Position numbers and translations under genes: made by a program
Assembly (NCBI GenBank): GCA_020746875.1
Contig: JAGTJL010000015.1
Span: forward strand, 1,922,001-1,986,000
Reading direction: 5' to 3'
Source: Rhexocercosporidium sp. MPI-PUGE-AT-0058
Taxonomy: Eukaryota; Ascomycota; Leotiomycetes; Helotiales
Length of the DNA: 64,000 bases
The notes under the pieces: model-generated
Told to the model about the DNA's origin: nothing
What the model saw: only the letters and a program-made list of their open reading frames with translations
Database searches by the model: none
Shown: one piece after another, positions 57,508 through 64,000 of the stretch
Layout of the letters: every line of letters begins with the position of its first letter
Numbering within the stretch: the stretch's first letter is position 1

Positions 57508-58612
57508 TATAAACAATAATTATTAAGTGTATCTCTACTATAAGAGTTTCTACCTAACCTATGGTAATTTATAAGGGAAAATCGGTTTGATAATCATGGT
57601 TTCCGTCTTAATTAGACGTATTTAATAAGTAGTACTTTACTATAATTAATAATAAGTAAACAACTGATAATACGGCTTTAAAGTAATTAGAAAAGGTGTT
57701 TATCCCTTAGACGGAATTATATAATCATTTTATAAAACTCCTTATTTTAGACGGCTATAAGAGCCATAAGACTACGGAATTCCTTTAAAAGTGTTTTAAG
57801 TATAATATATATATATATTATTTTTACTTATATATACATCTTACGTCTTATAACCTTTAGATTTATCGATTTTCTCGGTTCTAAAGCGTGCTTACTGAAA
57901 AGAGCTTTAAAAATTTAGTTTATTACTCGATTTTATTCTATTTAGTAAACGCAATTTCCTTATCTACTACTAGAAGGCACGCTAAGAGAGTATTATCCCT
58001 TTTAATATTAAATCTAATTAAAGAAATAATAGATTATAGTCAGTATCCGTAGCTAAACTATTAATAAGTCCTTTATTATTAGAAAACAATAATAAATCGA
58101 CAAATCTATCTCTTCTAAAGCCTTAAAAGACGCCAATACTACTTCCGGAGGCCTTTATTTCTTTAAATTAGTTTTCTATCCTTAAAATTAAAAGAGATAT
58201 TTATTTATAGATGCGTACTTTAATAAGTGAGTTATATAATTAACTTTTAATATAACGTTTGCTTTTTAAGAAGGTTTTAAAAGGTATTAATAAAAAGGAT
58301 TATAAATTAGAAAAAGCAAATATAAAGATTAAAGAGCTAAAAGAGAGGTTAAAGCAGTTAAGGCTAAGAAAAAGACGGAAAGTCTAAATTAATTCAAATT
58401 CTAAGTTTGTGATAATACGTGTTATTCGAGAGGCTTAAATTGCAGTTAGAGAACGCCAAATTACACTAATAGAATTAGAATCAAAAGGAGAATCAGATTC
58501 TATAGTTATATATATAAAAGTTAAGACAATATAAAGTTATTAATTCCTAAATAAAAAGAGCTGGAATTAAGCGAGGTGGTCGGAATGGGGGGGTGGTCGA
58601 GATGAGGGGGGT
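57508..58612 (+). mobile_element. pogo4 remnant: transposase C-terminal part and right terminal repeat
   Basis: Plus strand around 57640-58000 reads LEKVFIP*TELYNHF, LLILDGYKSHKTTEFL (catalytic Asp kept, DGH now DGY), YTSYVL*PLDLSIFSVLKRA and SKRNFLIYY*KARQESIIPF. This is the pogo DDE C-terminal half and tail. Near the right end GGTGGTCG repeats at 58575 and 58592, again a 17-bp period, and TA follows at 58613-58614. The left half is missing at the junction with the LTR of A'. Lysine-rich sequence (58300-58540) is probably the transposase tail. Confidence 0.7.
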
Positions 58613-58614
58613 TA

Positions 58615-59485
58615 GACGTTAAAGGTAATTTTATAAGTACGTTTATTCGTGCGTTCTTAGTAACAGCCCCGTTACGTTCGTTTGGATACTTACAAAACGC
58701 ACTGTAGTTCGTTCTTAGCTCTAGAAACGTCAGTTGATTCAAGAGCCTCAAAACTACCCCGTTGAACGGCCGTTCAACTATCGACTACATTGAGCTAAAT
58801 ACGGCCTATTAACGAATGTTTATCATACAAAACGTCTAAGTGAAATGGCCTAGTCAAGCTCGCCAAAACCCCGAATCGAGGATCATCAAGCAGGACGAAA
58901 AAAGTGGGGGTGGATAGCGATGCATGATTCTCTTTGTAGAAATTCGAGATTCGAGTATCAATCGAAAGCGAACTCCGAACGATAATTAAGAGAAGGAGAG
59001 TTGAAACTTTTGTTTTGCGTTCCTTGACAATATTAAATGAATATATTTAGCTCTTCCCTCTCAAGCTCGTAATTAAGGCCAAATTACTCAGCTGTGATGA
59101 GGCTGTACGCAAAGAGGTTAGTTGGCGCACGGACCAGCTCTTAGCGCTCTTACTCTGAAAGGTAGCCTCTGCATTCTTAGTTAATACAACAACTCTTCCA
59201 CCTCTTTAAAATCAACGTTTCTTCTCCAGCTGACTGCCTAGGACAGAAACGAAGCAGCCGGCGGATATTCTACGCCGCAGATTCACATGAAACCTAGAAT
59301 AGGCAGGTGCAATATCAAAGCCGCATATAAAGATGCTTGGTTTTTCCAAGACTGTTTTTTTTTAATTCAAGATCATTCTTTTCATATTTCAACCTCGCTG
59401 GACTCAGACGGCAAAACCACTCAATAGTCGTGGTTTAGTCAAGTGACCATCAAAAATTCGGCCCACTGCCACTCATTCCTCAGAT
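58615..59485. other. Intergenic; upstream of acetyltransferase relic
   Basis: Balanced composition. Holds a perfect 18-bp palindrome GTTGAACGGCCGTTCAAC at 58761-58778 and a TATA-like GCATATAAAG near 59322-59331, about 155 bp before the ATG at 59486. No gene seen. Confidence 0.45.
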
Positions 59486-60210
59486 ATGACTTTTGCTGAT
59501 GGAGAAGCTATCGCCAACATCTACATTAGCGCTTTCTTTGACAACCCTTTCCAGCGAACATTGTTTCCAGACATGCTATTCGACAAACAAGTCGCAGGCG
59601 TGATTTCACGATGGCCCAACAATTATAGCGATATTTCTGCATTCTATAATAAAGTTGTTGACACAGACTCCGGAGAAATTGTAGGATATTCGAAATGGGG
59701 ATTTGCATTTACTGACGCAGGAGAGATTCTAAAGCGCCCTTTGGGTGAGTGGAGTTTGTCCAATTCAAATTGAAAAAGGAGACTGAAGAGAACCTAGATA
59801 TCCCGGAAAATTTGGAAGTCAAACTGCCTTCGACGCCTGAAGGTTTGGATGCTTTTGCGACTCAGTTTACTCAAAAGGCTGTTGAGATTCGAGGTCGCAT
59901 CCTCGGAGAGCGACCACAACTTCGTGAGCTTTCAAACCTGGTTCTATGATGCCCCAACTGGCAATTCATTAACTTAGAACTCAAGATGCTTGCAACCCTT
60001 CCTTCTTATCAGCGAATGGGGGTTGCAGCTATTCAATTGGCCTGGGCAACCGAGCTTGCCGATGAGAAAAGATTACCATGCCGGGTTGAAGGATCGGCTG
60101 TGGCTGTTCCTCTTTATAGAAAGTTCGGGTTTGAAGTGAAGGATACGATTGTGTCTCAATGCTCTGGACTGGATGGAGAGATACCCTACGTTTCTTCTTG
60201 TATGAGCTAA
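59486..60210 (+). pseudogene. GNAT-family N-acetyltransferase, disrupted
   Basis: The family transfers acetyl from acetyl-CoA to an amine. First segment (59486-59746): MTFADGEAIANIYISAFFDN, PFQRTLFPD and TDSGEIVGYSKWGFAF. After a frame change at about 59745: ENLEVKLPSTPEGLDAFATQ and LGERPQLRELSNLVL. A TGA at 59947-59949 follows, and the same frame continues LELKMLATLPSYQRMGVAAI (acetyl-CoA loop Q-R-M-G-V-A), then RVEGSAVAVPLYRKFGFEVK, to the TAA stop. It is about the family's usual length for fungi (roughly 235 residues). A GTGAGT near the frame change cannot be spliced in frame to any nearby acceptor. The TGA could be TGG-to-TGA. The true start may lie a little upstream (KIRPTATHSSD precedes the ATG in frame). 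Confidence 0.7.
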
Positions 60211-60660
60211 GACAATAGAATGCATGCGATGGCACAAAATCTTGTATTACGTATTAAGAAGGAATATTTTATTAGTTCACGTAACACCCCAGTTTTACTA
60301 AAAAATCAATGAAATTTACTTGTGTGAACTTTTAGAGTCCCACTTTGAACCTTTCACATGTTTGGTGTAATACGACTCCCACCCCGCAGAAACTAGCGCG
60401 CCTCCTCGCTCCACTTCCCGGAATCTTCTTCCACACCCCTTCCATTTCGTTTGAGGGCATTTCTACCTTTGTTACATTCTTTGTGATGCTTCGCCTGATG
60501 CGATCTCAGACTTTTTTCTAGACTTAAATGACTTTTAGGTGTGGATCAAATGTCAATTCCTGGCTTTACTACTGTACTGTTGTCGAATACTTCTGTTGCG
60601 TATCCTTAAACGGCTGTCAACTTCTGCGGGAAACCGGACAAACGCTAGGTTGCTCCTAAC
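60211..60660. other. Intergenic, nothing supported
   Basis: Balanced composition and no open frame with protein-like character. I see no repeats. Confidence 0.35.
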
Positions 60661-60860
60661 CCGTAGCTTGATCGCAGCCAATCAAGAAGGTAAGTGAAAT
60701 CCTGCGCGAGTGGCCATTTCTTCAAGGCGTCCAAAGAAATTTCTTTTTGCCCTCTCTCCTTTTTCCCTCTCGCAATTTTCTTTTTTTAATCGTCGCCTTT
60801 TGATCAGCTGAAAGAATCATACGAGATCACAAAAACACCATTCAAACAGCCACATGCCAT
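60661..60860 (+). promoter_or_regulatory. Promoter-like region with CCAAT box and CT tract leading to an orphan ATG
   Basis: CCAAT at 60678-60682, a long pyrimidine tract at about 60755-60800 (CTCTCTCC...TTTTCCCTCTCGC) and a good start context (CAGCCACATGCC, ATG 60854-60856). The frame stops after nine codons (MPSLNLIIM). It looks like the 5' part of a fungal gene whose coding part is lost, or a short upstream ORF. Confidence 0.35.
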
Positions 60861-60879
60861 CGCTTAACCTGATAATTAT

Positions 60880-61800
60880 GTAATAAAGAGAGAAAGAAAT
60901 TCAAGCAAAAATCAAAAGAATCAAAATCGACTGCCTCTGTATGAGCCGTCAATTTAGAAGGTCGAACTTGCTGTTTTAGGCAGGCTGGTGAGCTTTGTCG
61001 CGGCACCCAGTGACTTCGGAAACCAGTCATTAGCTGAAGTAATCTCGACTCCTAACTCGATTACCTACCCACAACCTAAACTCGGAGCATCAGCGAATTG
61101 CAACATGGTTCATGGATAACTTGTTCATAGACTTGATAAGTTTTGTGGTCAGTGCGGCTTGCACCTGAAGCACGAGCGGAGGACCGGAGAGGGATGGAGG
61201 GTTGTTGCTGTTGATTTTGGTTGATTTTGAGAGTGTTCCTACGAAATTCTTGTAAAACATAGCCTTATTGAATTTATACAAGCTGTGCTTACTATTTATT
61301 AATCGATTCTCTTGCATTCTATTGTGCTGGCTTTCTATAAATTTATGCAGACCCATGGATCTTCTACAAGACAAGCCTGAAAGTAGTTCCCTAGGCAAAC
61401 CTCGGGTGAATTGTTTACCGCCAGGTGTTACCGATTGAAAAGTCTCATCTTATGTCGATTTCTACCTAGACTCTCGAGTTTCTCTAACTCGAACCAAGAG
61501 CCTGAAGACAATGAGGGTCTTTAAACCAAGCCAATGCCCAGGAGAGATCATTGAAGGAGGCGGCGGGACGGGAACTACCCAGGAAGTGTAGCCAGTAGGA
61601 CAGCCTCAAGGAGAAATACGGCACGGTTAGATTAGTTATAAAAATTACTGTAGGACATCGACTCGATCTCCAATAACCCTGACTAGAATGTCACCGCTCA
61701 AAGCCCCTCCAGTCTCGAAGGAGTTCCCTCTACCGCTTGCACACACCCAGCGAATAACGTCTAACCCCCTTCTTCCGCATATCTCGCTTAGTTCTATTTG
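60880..61800. other. Intergenic, no supported gene
   Basis: A minus frame of about 100 codons at 61090-61398 has no recognisable features. Otherwise balanced non-coding sequence up to the tandem duplication. Confidence 0.3.
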
Positions 61801-61801
61801 T

Positions 61802-62064
61802 GACGGTTTAGAGCTCTTAAGGCTTATTTCCAGTCTCGGTTACTTAATTCTTATTTGAGAAGTTACCGAGATTAAACGAGCTTTTATAAACCTTTTTTAT
61901 TTAATATGTAAACTACTTCTTTTTTAATTTGTATACGGTTTAGAGCTTCTACAGCCTTATTTTTTAGCTTTAGTTATTTACTTCTTATTTAAAAGTTACC
62001 GAGATTAAATAAGCTTTTATAAAGCTTAATTTTATATATAACTTACTCCTTCATTTTTTTCTTC
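61802..62064 (+). repeat. Two-copy tandem duplication, unit about 132 bp
   Basis: ACGGTTTAGAGC begins at 61803 and again at 61935. AGTTACCGAG recurs at 61861 and 61994. The second copy is more AT-rich, with C-to-T changes, so the duplication may have attracted RIP or lies in spreading RIP. Confidence 0.65.
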
Positions 62065-62730
62065 CGTAATTATAAATTTTAAGAAATTTTTTGTAACGCC
62101 TACTTTATAAAAGACGGCAATTACGTATAACTGACGCCTGTCCCCAACTTCCAGCTTTTCCCTTAGGGAATTATAGCAAAAAAAACGCGAAAGCCTAGAC
62201 TAGTAGTCCCTATATAATAAACGAAAAATATGTACTATAAACAATTCTTATTAGCTTTATTAATAAATAAAGTTTAGCGTAACAACTCTTATTATCTTAT
62301 TAAAATCGTTTGTTATTTTAAAACCGCTTATAATCTTATATTATATATAATTCTTAATTATTATATAATACTTTAAGAATAGACTTTAATATAATCTCAG
62401 ATTGAATTTTAATTTATTTTAATATATCTCTTACTAATTACTTCCCCCTTGAAGTATTCTTTCTTTACTTATATTAATCCTCTTATTTTAATATTAATTA
62501 ACTCTTACAAATAATAATTTAAATATATAATTATTTTATAGGGTTTTATTTATAAATTAATTAACTTAATTCTATTATTAGTATGCGTTATTACAGCTAT
62601 AACACTTACTTCTTCTATTCACAAGGGCTAAAATATAATTATGCTTAGGCAGCCACCTTTTAACGTTAGATTTAGGCTACAAAAGAAATTATAGCAAGTA
62701 TTATAGTATATACTGACTTTATTTTATCCA
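62065..62730. other. AT-rich RIP-like segment, no gene
   Basis: TA-rich sequence of the same character as the degraded transposons, but I could not identify a domain, TIR or LTR in it. Confidence 0.35.
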
Positions 62731-62734
62731 GTGT

Positions 62735-63370
62735 AAAAAATGATTAGATTAGATTAGATTAGATTAATGGCTATTAATCTAAATCGAATCAAGAAAAATT
62801 TAGATTAATCTAATTCTAATCTAATTTAATCAAATTAATCAAGCGTTAATCGATTAATACAAGAGTCGTAAAGACTCGGCTAATTTAAGCGAAGTAAAAT
62901 CGATCTTTAAGTTATTTATTCTTCATATAATACATGATTCATAGTTTATTAATATAATGCATTAATAATATTTATAAAGCGATTAGTAATAGCAATATCT
63001 ATTTTAAGTAAATAACCGAATTTTATTAATTAAATTAGCATTTTTATAAGTATAAGGTTTATAAGGTAGAGTGCCACGACAGTTGTAATTCAAACTGATC
63101 TCTAAGGAAGTAAGAGGGGACTAGGAGTGACTTCCCTCTAAGTACATGAATCCCCAGCCTCCGCCAAGCCTCCGCACTAGGCCCGATTAAGCCGTAAGCC
63201 TACCCTCTATTCTGCTCCTGACAATAAGTTATATATTAATCAGATTAATCTAGATTAATTTAAATTAATTAATTTAATTCTAATCTAATCAAGATAACTT
63301 TCTATTAATCTAATTCGAATCTAATCTAATCAATTAATCTGATTATTAATCGATTAACGTGATTATTTTT
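62735..63370. repeat. AT-rich palindromic repeat (MITE-like), type 2
   Basis: Both ends are made of AGATT/AATCT units (four or five tandem GATTA near 62741-62766; TCTAATCTAATC near 63320-63345) arranged as inverted partners. The middle is a more balanced 180-bp piece at 63060-63230. Similar in plan to 29990-30540. TSD not resolved. Confidence 0.45.
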
Positions 63371-64000
63371 GCTCACGCTGATTTTGTCAAATAGGATAAG
63401 TTTATCTCCGTTCGTTATAAAGACATAGAAATGTAAAATTCGCGGTCCTGGGAATCGATTTCGAGGTGTTTCGCTTATCGAATTTCGGGGTCACCGCTTA
63501 CCCTATTTCTGATTAGTGCGTCAGGGTCCTCTAATTTCGGGGTCATACTAGTAAATTATAGGAATAGCTCCATTCAATTCTGAAACTAACACAGGCCTTT
63601 AGGAGGACGTCAGTTTCTTTGACTCGTATATCAAAGTCATGTCATCTGCAATACGTCTACCAGGGGCCGAAAACGAGTCTATACGTCCGAAAGAAAGCGT
63701 GAGCAAGCAAAGGTTACTTGTAGAAGAGAGAAACGCCGGCGGCGGGCTGCTCAGCGGAATACCTAATTTGATTACAATATCCTAATCGACCCTCGATTAT
63801 TGCTAGACCGAGTAGCGACCTTTTAGCACCAAACCATGAGCAATTTGATAACTATAAGGATCAAAACATCGGGTACGATTAAAATGGCTCGGTTTTGGTG
63901 AGGCAGGAACGGAAGTTAATTTCGCCGACCCGATGCGCTAAGCCTAAAATAGAATCGCCTCGTCGCTCCGCTGTAGCCACTCCGTCACCGACCGACCAAT
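63371..64000. other. Balanced intergenic sequence at window end
   Basis: AATTTCGGGGTCA occurs twice (near 63480 and 63533). No gene or element is supported; a feature may continue beyond the window. Confidence 0.35.

Noticed and set aside
59745..59790. GTGAGT...AAG as an intron in the acetyltransferase
   Set aside because: Only about 34 bp, and no donor/acceptor pair in this stretch restores the downstream frame; a frameshift is more likely.
62741..62766. Telomere-like tandem AGATT/TTAGAT repeats
   Set aside because: The unit is a pentamer, not TTAGGG, the run is short, and inverted partners lie about 600 bp away, so it is the arm of a palindromic repeat.

Overview
The window looks like a filamentous ascomycete (Pezizomycotina) chromosome segment. 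Genes carry short GT/AG introns of 45-83 bp, and the protein families seen (DUF7580-like, C2H2 and four-span membrane proteins) are typical of those fungi. About three quarters of the window is AT-rich DNA in which CpA/TpG is almost gone while CpG is still common. That is the footprint of repeat-induced point mutation (RIP), and nearly every long stretch without an ORF is a RIP-degraded transposon that can still be read through its mutations.

Layout. 1-5.7 kb: a small secreted-protein gene, a multi-span membrane-protein gene and a MITE. 5.75-29.18 kb: nest 1. A Ty3/gypsy chromovirus (element A) was hit by a pogo/Fot1 DNA transposon (pogo1), which was itself hit by a second gypsy element (D); A also took a Ty1/copia element. 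29.2-39.0 kb: an island of broken host genes (unknown gene, D-2-hydroxyacid dehydrogenase relic, two DUF7580-like genes, a C2H2 zinc-finger gene). The C2H2 gene is split by a complete pogo element (pogo2). 39.0-58.6 kb: nest 2. A second chromovirus of family A (A') was hit by pogo3, which was hit by gypsy element C, which was hit by gypsy element B; a pogo4 remnant lies outside. 58.6-64 kb: a GNAT acetyltransferase pseudogene, an orphan promoter-like region, a tandem duplication and AT-rich palindromic repeats.

The insertions are resolved to the base: paired LTRs are equal in length (260, 196, 190, 255 and 467 bp), target-site duplications (TSDs) are 5 bp (AATAT, ATTCG, CTAGG, TTACG) or TA, and in several cases removing the insert plus one TSD restores the interrupted reading frame. 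For pogo3 this gives exactly 636 codons.

The best candidates for under-described biology are: (i) cysteine-rich antisense reading frames between integrase and 3' LTR in gypsy elements B and D, perhaps also A; (ii) an exact 17-bp direct-repeat period in the ends of four TA-inserting elements whose sequences otherwise differ; (iii) a context rule by which RIP removes the catalytic aspartates of all readable reverse transcriptases; (iv) RIP-like nonsense mutations in the host gene next to pogo2. No CRISPR, rRNA or tRNA was found. Translations were made by eye, so distant domain edges are approximate.
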